DNA of 64,000 bases from contig WGMS01000022.1 of the NCBI GenBank assembly GCA_016124935.1, positions 134,216 to 198,215 on the forward strand, in the 5' to 3' direction. Both the position numbers and the translations under genes were made by a program. The number at the start of each line of letters is the position of its first letter. Position 1 is the stretch's first letter. The notes below the pieces were generated by a model, which saw only the letters and a program-made list of their open reading frames with translations, ran no database searches and was not told the DNA's origin. The DNA comes from a bacterium. Its GTDB lineage: Bacteria > Cyanobacteriota > Vampirovibrionia > Obscuribacterales > Obscuribacteraceae. Positions 1 to 10,080 of the stretch are shown in pieces.

Positions 1-1013
1 CGAACCTGTTTGTGCAATCTCTCTCTTGCCCGGGCCAGGTCGTTTTCTGATTCGACAATAATCGCCTCCATGTAACTGTGAGGCACTCGTCTTTTCTTGT
101 TAATCTCCTGCCGTTTTTTGAGCATGTTCGGCAGCATCGTAAGAGCTTTAAAAGTTCCTTTGAGCCAGGGAAGGAGCTTGCGGCTCTGTCTGACCACGAC
201 ATAAAGATAGGCAGCCTGCCAGAAGAGAATATGGGGGAGGAATTTGACTAACAAAGGGGCTGGAATATTTTTGACTATGGTGTTTATGTTGTTCTGGGCC
301 GAGAGGCTGACGACCAGATCGGAATAGCCACTACCAGTAGTGCCGCAACCGAGATGATAGATTTTCGCAGTCGGCACATAAAGGCATTTGTATCCCGCAC
401 TCTGTGCCCTGAGTGCCATATCCACATCTTCTAAATAAGCGAAATAGTCATCGTCGAAAAGTCCTATATCATCGAAGAGGGTGCGGCGATACATGGCTGC
501 TCCGCCGCAGGCTCCGAGAATGAATCTCTCCTGGTCGAATAGACCGGTATCTTTCTCTCCGTGACCGATTCTGCCCGGCAATCCACCCCGTCGGTAGCCG
601 TCGCCTACTCCATCGAGCAATTCGGGATCTTCATAGCCGAGCATTTTGCATCCCACCGAGCCCAGTTCCGGTCTTCTATCGAGGACCGCCACCAGCTCTT
701 TTACCCAGTCGGGATCGACTATGGTGTCATTATTAATCAGGGCGATATACTCGCCCTGGGCTTTACGAATTCCGGCATTTACCGCCGGAGCGAAACCGGT
801 GTTCACATCGAAGCAGATCAGTTTGACATCGGGATAGGACTCTTTCAAGAATTCTACCGAGCCGTCTTTGGAGCCGTTGTCCACTATCCAGGTCTCGACT
901 TTCTCGTAGGTCTGTTTTGCTATCGAATCGAGGCAGCCGGCCAGAAATCGTTTTCCGTTCCAGTTCGGTATAACGATTGAAACCAGCTTCTTTTCCTGTT
1001 TGTCTTGGCTCAC
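1..1013 (-). CDS. Family 2 glycosyltransferase, C-terminus cut by window edge
   Basis: The frame is open from a GTG at 1013 to position 1 without a stop, so at least 337 residues are present and the C-terminus lies outside. The N-terminus carries the GT2 (GT-A fold) opening VSIVIPNWNG, then WIVDNGSKDGS, then LINNDTIVDPDW, where the NND triplet fills the DXD position that binds the nucleotide sugar and metal. Further on are FILGACGGAAMYRR and YLEDVDMALRAQSAGY, the acceptor-side ED motif of rhamnosyl- and related transferases. An AGGAAAG Shine-Dalgarno at 1024-1030 lies 10 bases before the GTG. It probably adds a sugar to a cell-surface polysaccharide on the cytoplasmic face. The gene is divergent from the next glycosyltransferase. 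The donor sugar cannot be read from sequence. Confidence 0.9.
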   Translation of the reverse strand, partial: MSQDKQEKKLVSIVIPNWNGKRFLAGCLDSIAKQTYEKVETWIVDNGSKDGSVEFLKESYPDVKLICFDVNTGFAPAVNAGIRKAQGEYIALINNDTIVDPDWVKELVAVLDRRPELGSVGCKMLGYEDPELLDGVGDGYRRGGLPGRIGHGEKDTGLFDQERFILGACGGAAMYRRTLFDDIGLFDDDYFAYLEDVDMALRAQSAGYKCLYVPTAKIYHLGCGTTGSGYSDLVVSLSAQNNINTIVKNIPAPLLVKFLPHILFWQAAYLYVVVRQSRKLLPWLKGTFKALTMLPNMLKKRQEINKKRRVPHSYMEAIIVESENDLARARERLHKQV

Positions 1014-1173
1014 GGTTCAAATTCTTTCCTGTTGAAAACAGTCCATATTGTAAGCGAAATGCAATTTCAAACAAATCGATTTGGCAGGCAGTATATAATT
1101 TCGACACACAAAGATTCAGGCAAGTTGGTCTTGTCCATTGGATTTCTGGATTCGGATGAGAAAAGGATCATTC

Positions 1174-2541
1174 GTGAATACTAAAAACAGCCGAAGAAAA
1201 ATCTTACTGGTTACGCTCGAGCCGGTATCCAGCACCATGGCTGGACCGGCGATTCGCTGTCTGGAGCTGGCGAAACAGCTTTCTTCCGAGTTCGAAGTAG
1301 AGCTCGCAAGCCCGGTTACGGTCAGTGCGGATAAGCAGCTGCCGGGTGAGTATCCCTGTGGTGACGGCACTATCAAGATTTTTACCGGTCTGGGCCGATC
1401 GGCGCTCTATTCCCGGGCGATGGAGAATGACATCCTGGTTATTCAGTCCAATGTTCTCAAGCCCTTTCCCCGTCTCAGCGAGCTGGGCAAGTACCTGGTG
1501 GTGGATCTCTATGATCCCTATCTATTTGCTGTTTTAGTCCAGTACAAAGACGATCCTGTGGCCGGCTCCTCCAGTTACAGGATGATGCATGCGGTTCTCG
1601 AAAAGCACATGCTCAGCGCCGATTTTTCGATGTGTGCTTCGGAAATCCAGCGGGATTACTGGCTGGGTCGTTATTGCGCCTTGGGCAGAATAGATAACGC
1701 CATGTACGATTTCGATCCATCCATGCGCAAGCTTATAGACGTGGTGCCCTTTGGCTTGCAAGGAAAGCCCATTGAACGGACCGGGGATGGCAAGGCGATT
1801 CGAAACCGGCGCTATGGTATCGGTGACGACGAGAAGATCATGATCTGGGGCGGCGGTATCTGGGACTGGTTCGATCCTCTGACGGTGATTCGAGCCGTGG
1901 AGAGGGTGAAAGATAGATTGCCGATGTTGCGTCTCTATTTCATGGGCTGGAAGTCGCCTAATCCCAAGGTAGAGGTGATGGGCATGGCTCACCGTGCCAG
2001 GGAGCTAGCCATCGAGACCGGCTTGTTAGATAAATTCGTTTTTTTCGAAGAAGATTGGATTCCCTACGAAGAGCGGGTCAACTACTTGCTGGACGCTGAT
2101 ATCGCGGTCTCGGCACATTTTGATCTACCCGAGACCAGATACTCTTTCAGGACACGTATCCTCGATTATCTCTGGGCTGGTCTTCCTGTTTTGAGCACAG
2201 GCGGGGATCCTTTGTCAGAAGAGATCGATCGAGAAGGCGCCGGGATGGCGATGCCGTATGAAGATCCGGATGCCTGGGCTGACGCTCTGGTCAAGCTCTG
2301 TAACGAAGATGAGCTTTCAAAGCGGTTCTCGGAAGGCTCGTTGGCTCTGTCCGAGAAATATCGCTGGAGCCGGACTAGTTTTGCTCTTGTAAATTACTGC
2401 CGGGAACCCTATCATTTACCTGGTTTTCAAAGACCGACCATGCCGAATCTGGCAGAAAGAGTACGGGCGGTTTACTCCCGTGGTGGCACCGATCTGATTG
2501 TAAAACGCTCTAAAGAGATAGTTTCGGATCTGTTCAAATAG
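1174..2541 (+). CDS. Family 4-like glycosyltransferase
   Basis: About 455 residues with a GT-B layout. The N-terminal Rossmann half begins KILLVTLEPVSSTMAGPAIR. The C-terminal half has GGGIWDWFDPLTVI, LRLYFMGWKSPNP and FRTRILDYLWAGLPVLSTGG, the usual donor-binding region of group 1 transferases. I prefer the GTG at 1174 because AAGGA (1163-1167) sits 6 bases before it; an ATG at 1156 and a TTG at 1138 are in frame upstream. It is divergent from the GT2 gene and ends four bases before the CHAD gene, so the two are probably cotranscribed. Likely role: transfer of a sugar in surface polysaccharide or glycolipid assembly. Acceptor and donor are unknown. Confidence 0.85.
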   Translation: MNTKNSRRKILLVTLEPVSSTMAGPAIRCLELAKQLSSEFEVELASPVTVSADKQLPGEYPCGDGTIKIFTGLGRSALYSRAMENDILVIQSNVLKPFPRLSELGKYLVVDLYDPYLFAVLVQYKDDPVAGSSSYRMMHAVLEKHMLSADFSMCASEIQRDYWLGRYCALGRIDNAMYDFDPSMRKLIDVVPFGLQGKPIERTGDGKAIRNRRYGIGDDEKIMIWGGGIWDWFDPLTVIRAVERVKDRLPMLRLYFMGWKSPNPKVEVMGMAHRARELAIETGLLDKFVFFEEDWIPYEERVNYLLDADIAVSAHFDLPETRYSFRTRILDYLWAGLPVLSTGGDPLSEEIDREGAGMAMPYEDPDAWADALVKLCNEDELSKRFSEGSLALSEKYRWSRTSFALVNYCREPYHLPGFQRPTMPNLAERVRAVYSRGGTDLIVKRSKEIVSDLFK

Positions 2542-2545
2542 CTGT

Positions 2546-3457
2546 ATGAACGAGAGAGAAGATAAATTAATCTCTATTCCAGGTCATCTTCTGGAGCCTG
2601 ATTGGCTCGCTTTTGAGTTCAAGACGGCGTTGAACGTTATCGAGTCCATAGAGAAGGCGATCAAGCCTTTCCAGCACAACGCCAAGAACAAGAGTATTCA
2701 CAATATCCGCATCGCTTTTCGACGCTGGTTCTCTATCTGGGAGGTTCTGCGGGAAGACGGCTGGGAGAGCGATTCTTATGGCGATAAGCTCGGGCGCAAG
2801 CTGAAGCGTTTTTATAAATTGCTGGGAAGAATTCGAGATTGGGACGTTAATACAAAGCTGGCAGCCAGAGAAAAGCTGCCTCTACCGGTTCTTGAAGACT
2901 GGAAGAATCGCCGCAAGAAGGCTCGCCGGAAGGCATTCGAAGAGCTAGCCGAGTTCAAGCTCAAGGGGTTGATCAAAAAACTGAAACGCTATCTCAAGGA
3001 GCGTCACGAGAAGCTTCGCCTGGAATATATTCGTTACCAGGGCGCCCGGGAGGAGACTGTTTTTTCGCATCTCGAGAAGTTTCTGGCGGAGAACGAAACC
3101 CAGACCAGAGAGATCTCTAAAGAACTTAAAGTGATGGAGGACATCCATAACTTTCGGCTCAAGATCAAGTCCTGGAGATATTTGCTGGTCGAGTTCTATG
3201 GGGTCAGTAATGTTCTTCTGGTGGAAGCTCAGACGCAGATGGGTTATATCGTCGACTATGACCGCATGCGGGTAATTCTCGAAGAGTCGTTGACTGCCGC
3301 AGAAGCCAAGAATTCGCCTGACCCTGAGGAGGTCTCTATTCTGAAGGAGAGCATCGCCTTTGTGGTCGCCAAAAGAAATATCCTGATCAAAGAGCTAGAT
3401 CAATCGAAACAGAACCTTCCCTACGGATTTCGCCCGCTTTCAGCCACTTTTGAATAA
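2546..3457 (+). CDS. CHAD domain protein
   Basis: 303 residues, all-helical and strongly charged. The CHAD (conserved histidine alpha-helical domain) signature is visible in two halves: VHDIR-like NKSIHNIRIAFRRWF near residue 50 with LGRIRDWDVN near 95, and MEDIHNFRLKIKSWRY near 195. The His and Arg/Lys residues of this fold form a basic surface that binds polyphosphate, and family members localise to polyphosphate granules. No CYTH (triphosphatase) domain is fused. It begins four bases after the upstream glycosyltransferase. The assignment to CHAD is good; a polyphosphate role in this organism is inference. Confidence 0.85.
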   Translation: MNEREDKLISIPGHLLEPDWLAFEFKTALNVIESIEKAIKPFQHNAKNKSIHNIRIAFRRWFSIWEVLREDGWESDSYGDKLGRKLKRFYKLLGRIRDWDVNTKLAAREKLPLPVLEDWKNRRKKARRKAFEELAEFKLKGLIKKLKRYLKERHEKLRLEYIRYQGAREETVFSHLEKFLAENETQTREISKELKVMEDIHNFRLKIKSWRYLLVEFYGVSNVLLVEAQTQMGYIVDYDRMRVILEESLTAAEAKNSPDPEEVSILKESIAFVVAKRNILIKELDQSKQNLPYGFRPLSATFE

Positions 3458-3592
3458 GTCCGGGATAGTCAAGAGTTAGCAAATTAATAAGTTATCTTGA
3501 ATCTCTGTGGCCCCGGGGAGACGGCCGCCTACAATAGATAGATCAGAGAGCAAAATTTGCAGTGCACAGATTTTAACTGGAATGACCCGCCC

Positions 3593-4576
3593 ATGCCAAA
3601 AAAAAAGAAAGTTACCATTTTAGGATCCGGAGCAGCAGGCTTGACCGCCGCCATCTATGCCGCCAGGGCTAATTTAGAACCGTTGGTGATTGAAGGTCTT
3701 CAGACCGGGGGGCAGCTTACTATCACCACGGATGTGGAGAACTATCCCGGATTTCCGGAAGGCATCATGGGTCCTGAACTGATGACAGCCATACACAAGC
3801 AGGCTGAGCGCTTCGGGACTGATTTCATCTATGATAACGCCGAGTCTGTCGATCTCTCCAGGCGGCCTTTCGTGGTCAAGACCGGTGAGCAAGAGATTCA
3901 TACCGACGTTCTTATCATCTGTACCGGAGCATCGGCTAAGCTACTCGGGCTCGAATCGGAGAGCGAACTGATGGGTCACGGCGTCTCGGCTTGTGCTACC
4001 TGTGACGGGTTCTTTTTCAGGGACAAAAAAGTTTTTGTTGTAGGCGGTGGTGATACCGCCATGGAAGAGGCGATGTTCCTGACTCGTTTCGCCTCCTCTG
4101 TTACCCTGGTGCATCGTCGGGAGGGATTCAGAGCTTCTGCGATCATGACCGAACGGGCTAAACGCAACGAGAAAATCGACTTCATTCTCGATTCAGTGGT
4201 TGAAGAGATTGGTGATGTTGGCGCCAACGAAGTGAAGTGGATCAAACTCAAGAATATAAAAACCGGTGAAGTCACCAAGCATGATGCCGATGGGGTCTTC
4301 ATCGCCATCGGGCACCAGCCCAACACAGACCTTTTCAAAGGACAACTTGAACTGGACGAGAACGGCTATATCGTCACCCAGGGCGAGAGCGTCAAGACTA
4401 AAGTAAAAGGGGTCTTCGCCGCAGGCGACGTTATGGACAGTGTCTATCGTCAGGCTGTGACCGCTGCCGGAACCGGATGCCGAGCCGCTCTTGAAGCCCA
4501 GTGGCTTCTTGAAAATGAAGAAGCCGAAGCGGAATTGTCCGGTGAAAAAAAAACGGCTGAAGCCGTAAGAAAGTAA
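3593..4576 (+). CDS. trxB: Thioredoxin reductase
   Basis: About 327 residues. It has an FAD-binding [16 protein letters not shown] near the N-terminus, the ENYPGF loop, the redox-active CATC in [11 protein letters not shown], the NADPH-binding [12 protein letters not shown] followed by HRR, and the closing GVFAAGDV motif that contacts FAD. This is the low-molecular-weight enzyme that passes electrons from NADPH to thioredoxin in the cytoplasm. The ATG at 3593 gives the family-typical start; a TTG at 3557 is also in frame. A tail of about 20 charged residues follows the conserved end. The gene follows the CHAD gene after a 130-base gap and precedes a heme-oxygenase-fold gene. Confidence 0.95.
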   Translation: MPKKKKVTILGSGAAGLTAAIYAARANLEPLVIEGLQTGGQLTITTDVENYPGFPEGIMGPELMTAIHKQAERFGTDFIYDNAESVDLSRRPFVVKTGEQEIHTDVLIICTGASAKLLGLESESELMGHGVSACATCDGFFFRDKKVFVVGGGDTAMEEAMFLTRFASSVTLVHRREGFRASAIMTERAKRNEKIDFILDSVVEEIGDVGANEVKWIKLKNIKTGEVTKHDADGVFIAIGHQPNTDLFKGQLELDENGYIVTQGESVKTKVKGVFAAGDVMDSVYRQAVTAAGTGCRAALEAQWLLENEEAEAELSGEKKTAEAVRK

Positions 4577-4593
4577 TATCCGGCATATTGGCA

Positions 4594-5346
4594 ATGGATG
4601 CGCTGAGCAAAACTGAAACTATGGCGGCACGGATCAAGCGTCTGATTCTTGATCATCCTGTGGCTTCTCATCCCTGGTTCGATCATATGCGAACCGGACA
4701 GGTCGAGCATACTCCAGAGCAGTTGCTGAATCTCTTGCTCAACTACGATGCCCATGCCACGCTTCTGAGGCGCCTTCTGTTGGAGTCGGCTACCTTGATG
4801 CCGGAGCCTGCCGTGGGCTTTATTCTGGAGAATGTTCGCAATGAATACGGCAACGGTGATTACGCCAGGGCGCACCGGGGACAGTTGCTCGATATTGTCT
4901 CGATTCTAGAGCGAGAGTTCGGTTTGAAGCGAGAGCAAGAGTTCAGGCTGACCGATGGAGTCAGGGCATATATGGAAGAAGTACCCGGCTTCTATAAACC
5001 GGATCCGTCTCTGCATGGGGATTTTGCTGCCATCGCCTGTATCTCTGCCGGTGCCGTTACCGCCACCGAGGTTCTAGCGCTTGAAGAGTTCAAAGTATTG
5101 CAACAGGCTTTTCGACCATTCGAATTGGCTGACCACCTATGGTTCGACCACGTAAAAATAGAGTCGGAGCATGCCGAGGAGTCTCTCGATCTGATCAAGT
5201 ATTTCCTGGCAGAGGATCCCGATGGCAGCACTTTCAATTTGATTGAGCTTGGTGTTGGTGGTGTCTTGCTCTCAAACACCAGTCTTTATGAGGGCTTTCT
5301 CGAAGCGGTCAGTGTAAAACCGCTCTGCCTCAAAGGCGAGAGCTGA
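4594..5346 (+). CDS. Heme-oxygenase-fold (TenA/PqqC/iron-redox family) protein
   Basis: About 250 residues, all helical. It carries the spaced acidic and His residues of the heme-oxygenase-like diiron superfamily: HPWFDHMRTG near residue 30, the NEYGNGDYARAH motif near 90, and WFDHVKIESEHAEESL near 190. In this superfamily such E/H/D/H sets bind two metal ions (CADD- or UndA-like oxidases) or shape a cofactor pocket (PqqC, TenA). No pqq or thiamin genes are nearby, so an iron-containing redox enzyme is more likely. It lies 17 bases after trxB and 7 bases before a glycosyltransferase gene, suggesting one transcript. Start is ATG 4594; a TTG lies two codons upstream. Substrate unknown. Confidence 0.65.
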   Translation: MDALSKTETMAARIKRLILDHPVASHPWFDHMRTGQVEHTPEQLLNLLLNYDAHATLLRRLLLESATLMPEPAVGFILENVRNEYGNGDYARAHRGQLLDIVSILEREFGLKREQEFRLTDGVRAYMEEVPGFYKPDPSLHGDFAAIACISAGAVTATEVLALEEFKVLQQAFRPFELADHLWFDHVKIESEHAEESLDLIKYFLAEDPDGSTFNLIELGVGGVLLSNTSLYEGFLEAVSVKPLCLKGES

Positions 5347-5353
5347 TTCTGTC

Positions 5354-6568
5354 ATGGCCGATTTCAAGAGCAATCTCGACGAGGCTCTCTCCCTGATATC
5401 GGTCGAGGGCAAGCATATTGCCATGCTCACCCGATGGTTCTCTTGCGAAGGGGGGCTCGAGCTCTATTGCCACAAGCTGGTGGAAGAATTGCTTGATAGA
5501 GGAGTCCGGGTCAGTGTTGTCTGCGAGGAGAATAAGTCTGATTTCTCCCATGCGAGTCTTTCTGTAATAGACTATGGACCGCCTTTTAAAAAGCTTTCGA
5601 AAGGGGATGCCTATCGCTATGCATTTCGTAAGACCCGGGAGACTCTGGAACGTCTCGAAAACGTCGATCTGGTCCACTCCCAACAGCTACCTTCGCCCCG
5701 GCATGAAGTAGTCACTTTTCATAACCATACGGTAAACCGGCTCTCAAACACCGGACGCAGTTTCGAGCGGGTGGTGAACAAAGCCAAATCGAGCTTTACC
5801 GATCGCTATCAGACCAAGATGCTCTTCGACAGGCGTCTGGCTTCTGAAGCGCATTGCAGAATCTTTGTCTCTTCAACGGAGCAGGAGGAATACTATCGCG
5901 AGTTCAATCTCGCTCCAAATAGCCCCTATGTCATCGCTTATCCCGGTGCCACCACCGGCAGAGAGGTGGAGACTATCGAGGGGGAGCCCTGCGACTATGA
6001 CGAGTATGAACGAGTCTCTCGATTCCCTTTCCTTTTTGTTGGAAAAGGCTACCGTATGAAGGGTCTCGATATTCTTTTCAAAGCCTGCCGATTGCTGAAG
6101 TCTTATGGAGCCGAATTCGAACTGAATGTGGTCGGACTGGAGAAAAAGCCGATTCTGGCAGCTGCCCTGATCAGATACAAAATAGAAGACAGGGTAAACT
6201 TTCTGGGCTATGTTTCTGATGTCTCCAGGGTCTTCGATAGTAGTTACGCCATTGTCACGCCTTCCCGGCTGGAGTCTTTCGGAATGGCGCCACTACAGGC
6301 GATGCGTCACGGTCTGGTGCCCATAGTCAGTAGAGTGAGCGGCATCGCCGAGGTTCTAGAGTCGGGCGTGAACGGCTTGATTCTGGAGAATCATCTAGAT
6401 GCCGAAGAGCTGGCCTTTCAGATGAAGCGCTTAATAGACGAGCCGGATTTGCTCAGCGCCATGTCATCCAGGGCTAGAAAGCGGGCTTGCGATTTTACCT
6501 GGAAGAAAACCGCCGATGCCACCATATTTGCTTATCAACACGTAATCCATTCAAAAATGAATATTTAA
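5354..6568 (+). CDS. Family 4 glycosyltransferase
   Basis: 404 residues, GT-B fold. The N-terminus has [20 protein letters not shown], the glycine-rich acceptor-side loop of GT4 enzymes. The C-terminal half has [36 protein letters not shown], and then [19 protein letters not shown], the EX7E-type donor motif, where E and the downstream acidic residue contact the nucleotide sugar. It probably acts in surface polysaccharide assembly with the other two transferases at this end of the window. It begins 7 bases after the preceding gene and ends 19 bases before the DUF255 gene. No membrane segment is visible. Sugar specificity cannot be assigned. Confidence 0.88.
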   Translation: MADFKSNLDEALSLISVEGKHIAMLTRWFSCEGGLELYCHKLVEELLDRGVRVSVVCEENKSDFSHASLSVIDYGPPFKKLSKGDAYRYAFRKTRETLERLENVDLVHSQQLPSPRHEVVTFHNHTVNRLSNTGRSFERVVNKAKSSFTDRYQTKMLFDRRLASEAHCRIFVSSTEQEEYYREFNLAPNSPYVIAYPGATTGREVETIEGEPCDYDEYERVSRFPFLFVGKGYRMKGLDILFKACRLLKSYGAEFELNVVGLEKKPILAAALIRYKIEDRVNFLGYVSDVSRVFDSSYAIVTPSRLESFGMAPLQAMRHGLVPIVSRVSGIAEVLESGVNGLILENHLDAEELAFQMKRLIDEPDLLSAMSSRARKRACDFTWKKTADATIFAYQHVIHSKMNI

Positions 6569-6587
6569 GAGAGGATCGCAGGCAGTT

Positions 6588-8738
6588 ATGACTGAGACAA
6601 AAAAGAAGAGTAAGACCGCCAACCGTCTGGTCAATGAGACCAGTACTTATTTGCAGCAACATGCTTATAACCCGGTGGACTGGTATCCCTGGGGTGAAGA
6701 AGCTCTGACTCGGGCAAGAGAAGAAGAGAAGCCTATATTGCTTTCGATAGGTTATGCCGCCTGCCACTGGTGTCATGTCATGGAGCACGAGTCTTTCGAA
6801 GATGAAGAGACAGCTCTGCTGATGAACGCGGAGTTCGTAAACATAAAAGTCGATCGAGAGGAGAGGACTGATCTAGACGAGATTTATATGAAGGCGGTGC
6901 AACTGATGACCGGTCATGGCGGCTGGCCCATGACCGTATTTCTGACTCCGCAACTTAAGCCGATTTTTGCAGGCACTTACTTTCCCCCCGATGATCGCCA
7001 TGGTATGCCATCGTTTAGAAAGATTCTTCTGGGGGTGAGTCGCGCCTGGAAAGAGAAGCGGATCGATGTTTTGAAGTCCGCCGATGAGGTTACCGATCAC
7101 CTTATCAAATTCGAATCGATGGGGGATCTCAAAAGCGTTCTTGATCTAAAGAGCGATGCGCCGGAATTTGATTTCGGTTTATTGAGTCGGGCTTTCTCTC
7201 TGGTTTATAAATATCTGGATGATGCCTGGGGCGGTATAGGCTCTGCTCCTAAGTTTCCACAGCCTTTCTGTCTGGCGCTTGCCATGCGCATTCTTGTTTC
7301 TGATAAAAGCACCGAAGAGCAGAAAGACAATGCTCATCATTTTCTCACCCTCACTCTCGACAAGATGGCCTATGGCGGTATGCACGATCATCTCGGCGGT
7401 GGCTTCGCTCGTTATTCGGTGGATCGCAAATGGCTGATACCCCACTTCGAGAAGATGCTATACGATAATGCTTTGCTTGCCTCTATCTATTTCGATGCGT
7501 CGAGAATCAGAATCTTCGAGGATGAGACCGAGAATAAATTCAAGAGTGACTACTGGCGTGAAGTAGGACGTGGCATACTCTCTTTTGTCAAAGCCGAATT
7601 AGGAACCGAAGACGGTGCTTTCTATTCCAGCCTGGATGCCGACAGTGAAGGCAAGGAAGGGGAGTTCTATGTCTGGACTCCCGAAGAGATAGAGTCCGTT
7701 CTTTCGGAAGAGGATGCGCGTCTATTCATGCGGGTTTATGGCGTGTCAGATAGAGGGAATTTCGAAGAAGGCAAGAGCGCTCTTCATATTCTTATGGCTC
7801 CCCATGAGCTTGCCAGGGATCTCGATATGTCTCTAGAACAGTTCAAAGAGCGAATCGAGCCCATGAGGGCCAAGCTTCTCGCCAGAAGAGCGACGCGGGT
7901 GCGACCGGGTCTGGATGAGAAGGTCCTGACGTCCTGGAACAGTTTGATGATTTCAGGATTTATTGCCGGTTATAAAGTAGAGCGTAATCAAGACTATCTG
8001 AAAACCGCTACCGGTGCCGCCGATTTTATTATCGAGAATCTCATGAAGGATGGCCGCTTGCTTCGTACCTGGGGCAAAGGGGTGGCTAAATTAAATGGCT
8101 ACCTGGACGACTATGCTTATTTTATCCAGGCTCTGCTAGATATCCTGGAGGTTATGCCCTCTTCTCGTTATATGGAGCTGGTTCTTTCTTTGACCGATAC
8201 CATGCTCCAACTCTTTTACGATGCCGAAGGCGATAAAGGCGGATTCTATTACACCGGTGAAAAGAATCAGGAAGACCTTATTTTGAGACCGCGCTCCCAC
8301 TTCGATGGTTCGGTACCATCTGGCTCTTCGGTGGCGGTCACCAATTTGGTAAGGCTCTATAAACTGACCGCAGAGAAACGCTATCTAGATAAGGCGCGGG
8401 TGGTCTTTGGTATCTACGGCGAGATCATGGAGAAAAGACCGGAACAGTTCGGTAATCTTCTTTGCGCTCTGGATACATATATAGAACCGGGCCGCGAGGT
8501 GGTGGTCGTGCTTTCTTCCAAGGAAGAAGTTCCTGACAGGCAGGAGATGATCTTTGCCGTCCATGAGAAATTCAGACCCTGCGACGTATTTCTGATAACA
8601 GATTCGAGTTCCCAGTATGATCTGAGGATTATCGAGGGTAAAGCTGCACTGGATAATCGTTCCATCGTCTACATCTGCGAGAACCATGCCTGTCAAGAGC
8701 CTGTCAGCAGTATTGAGAAAGTACGGCAGGTTCTATAA
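6588..8738 (+). CDS. DUF255 thioredoxin-like / six-hairpin protein (YyaL/SSP411 family)
   Basis: 716 residues, the normal length for this widespread family. Residues 1-170 form a thioredoxin-like DUF255 domain with [20 protein letters not shown], the redox-like [14 protein letters not shown] and [13 protein letters not shown]. The rest is an alpha/alpha barrel with [17 protein letters not shown] and [11 protein letters not shown], typical of N-acylglucosamine epimerase-like six-hairpin proteins. The biochemical role of bacterial members is not established. The C-terminal part from about residue 640 is less typical but in frame. The gene continues the plus-strand cluster begun at 1174. Confidence 0.92.
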   Translation: MTETKKKSKTANRLVNETSTYLQQHAYNPVDWYPWGEEALTRAREEEKPILLSIGYAACHWCHVMEHESFEDEETALLMNAEFVNIKVDREERTDLDEIYMKAVQLMTGHGGWPMTVFLTPQLKPIFAGTYFPPDDRHGMPSFRKILLGVSRAWKEKRIDVLKSADEVTDHLIKFESMGDLKSVLDLKSDAPEFDFGLLSRAFSLVYKYLDDAWGGIGSAPKFPQPFCLALAMRILVSDKSTEEQKDNAHHFLTLTLDKMAYGGMHDHLGGGFARYSVDRKWLIPHFEKMLYDNALLASIYFDASRIRIFEDETENKFKSDYWREVGRGILSFVKAELGTEDGAFYSSLDADSEGKEGEFYVWTPEEIESVLSEEDARLFMRVYGVSDRGNFEEGKSALHILMAPHELARDLDMSLEQFKERIEPMRAKLLARRATRVRPGLDEKVLTSWNSLMISGFIAGYKVERNQDYLKTATGAADFIIENLMKDGRLLRTWGKGVAKLNGYLDDYAYFIQALLDILEVMPSSRYMELVLSLTDTMLQLFYDAEGDKGGFYYTGEKNQEDLILRPRSHFDGSVPSGSSVAVTNLVRLYKLTAEKRYLDKARVVFGIYGEIMEKRPEQFGNLLCALDTYIEPGREVVVVLSSKEEVPDRQEMIFAVHEKFRPCDVFLITDSSSQYDLRIIEGKAALDNRSIVYICENHACQEPVSSIEKVRQVL

Positions 8739-8782
8739 ATTAGAAATTGAGGCAGAGTGAGAGTTCGAGGTAACCCGCGTTT

Positions 8783-9109
8783 ATGTCCAGCGACCCAAGG
8801 AAGTCATTGCTTTCTATTATCGAAAAGAGACCGAATACGCCTCTTTCCACCACGCTAATCTGGTCTTTCGTTCTGGGAGTGCTGGTGAGCGCTTTGATAG
8901 CCAAAGAAGCGGCCCTGAACAATCGCACCGAGGACATGGTCGCCAATTTGATATTTGCTCTCTTATTCATTTCTGCCGGAGTGGTGACCGTGTGGTATCA
9001 AGTGCGTCAGGTGGAGAAGCGACTCGATGCTGTTGCCATGCTGCTTTCTGAAACAGAATCCGAGGCGAAGGACCAATCTGGTCAAGAAGAAGAGCAAGAA
9101 GAGAAGTAA
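8783..9109 (+). CDS. Small two-helix membrane protein
   Basis: 108 residues. Two hydrophobic segments are seen, about residues 24-40 (TLIWSFVLGVLVSALIA) and 52-71 (MVANLIFALLFISAGVVTVW), followed by a predicted amphipathic/coiled tail and a very acidic C-terminus (QSGQEEEQEEK). The family is not recognised. It sits between the DUF255 gene and the universal stress protein gene with short gaps on both sides, so it is probably cotranscribed. An integral membrane protein with a cytoplasmic acidic tail is the safest description. Confidence 0.65.
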   Translation: MSSDPRKSLLSIIEKRPNTPLSTTLIWSFVLGVLVSALIAKEAALNNRTEDMVANLIFALLFISAGVVTVWYQVRQVEKRLDAVAMLLSETESEAKDQSGQEEEQEEK

Positions 9110-9144
9110 GAAGAATAGTAGCGAAGGTCTGGATGGAGTTTCCC

Positions 9145-10053
9145 ATGAAAGTCTTAATTGCATTGGATGATAGCGAGTGTTCAAAGTTGGCCCTCGAATC
9201 TGTTTTAAATAGACCCTGGCCCGGACAATCGAGTTTCAAGATCTTGAGCATTGTCGAGCCATTCGACCCAGTCAATAGCGCTGCCGGTGCGGCTCACTGG
9301 CATGACTGGGTGGTTTCGGTCAATACCCAGAGGAAGGCCGATGCAAATTCATTGGTTGAGCAGGCGCTAGAGTTACTCAGGTCGAGCCATCCGGATTGTG
9401 AATCGGATGGTGAGATTAGAGTGGATCTGCTGCCGGATAGAACCATAGTCGAAGCAGCCGAAGCCTGGTCGGCAGATTTGATTGTGCTCGGCTCCCACAG
9501 CCGCAGAGGGCTGGAGCGCGTTTTGCTTGGTAGTATCGCTCATTCCGTTCTGCAACTGGCTTCCTGTTGTGTTGAGATAATCAAGCCTGTTTCCACTGGC
9601 AGTCCTGACCGCTTCAATGTAATTCTCGCCCTGGATAGCTCGCCGCAAGCCGAGAAAGTATTGACTTCTGTGGCGGCGCGACCCTGGCCGGAGAATGCGG
9701 CATTTCGGCTTCTGATGGTTGTAGACTCGTTATCGGAGAGTTGTATCGCAGACGAGAGTGCTTTGAATGCCATGAATGCGATGCGTGAGCAGGAGATTCG
9801 AGTCGAGCGATTGAGAGTCGACCTGGCTGAAATGGCGGCTTCGCTTCGATCTCGTTTTAGTTTATCCGAAGTCTCTTTCGAGATTCTTGGCGGGCATCCC
9901 AGGGATGCCCTTTTGAAGGCGATTGAAGAGTGGCCCGCGGATTTTGTTGTCCTGGGCTCCGGACGGAAAAATGCTCTCAAGCGCTTCTTTCTGGGCAGTG
10001 TCTCCCATGCGGTTTCGCTTCATTCTTCCTGTTCGGTGGAAGTGGTGAAGTGA
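9145..10053 (+). CDS. Tandem universal stress protein (two UspA domains)
   Basis: About 302 residues forming two Usp domains. Domain 1 starts MKVLIALDDSECSKLALES and ends with LGSHSRRGLERVLLGSIAHSV, the ATP-binding loop pattern. Domain 2 starts FNVILALDSSPQAEKVL and ends LGSGRKNALKRFFLGSVSHAV, where the first glycines of the loop are less well kept. I choose ATG 9145 because GGAG at 9135-9138 is spaced correctly; ATG 9133 is in frame upstream. Usp proteins are cytoplasmic stress regulators that may bind ATP. It is convergent with the RND pump gene, with 27 bases between stops. Confidence 0.9.
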   Translation: MKVLIALDDSECSKLALESVLNRPWPGQSSFKILSIVEPFDPVNSAAGAAHWHDWVVSVNTQRKADANSLVEQALELLRSSHPDCESDGEIRVDLLPDRTIVEAAEAWSADLIVLGSHSRRGLERVLLGSIAHSVLQLASCCVEIIKPVSTGSPDRFNVILALDSSPQAEKVLTSVAARPWPENAAFRLLMVVDSLSESCIADESALNAMNAMREQEIRVERLRVDLAEMAASLRSRFSLSEVSFEILGGHPRDALLKAIEEWPADFVVLGSGRKNALKRFFLGSVSHAVSLHSSCSVEVVK

Positions 10054-10080
10054 TTGAATCTCGATTATTGTATTCCCGGG

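Noticed and set aside
1094..1099. Perfect TATAAT upstream of the second glycosyltransferase
   Set aside because: No -35 box at 16-18 bases; the TTGGCA nearby is only 7 bases away, so the promoter call is not supported.
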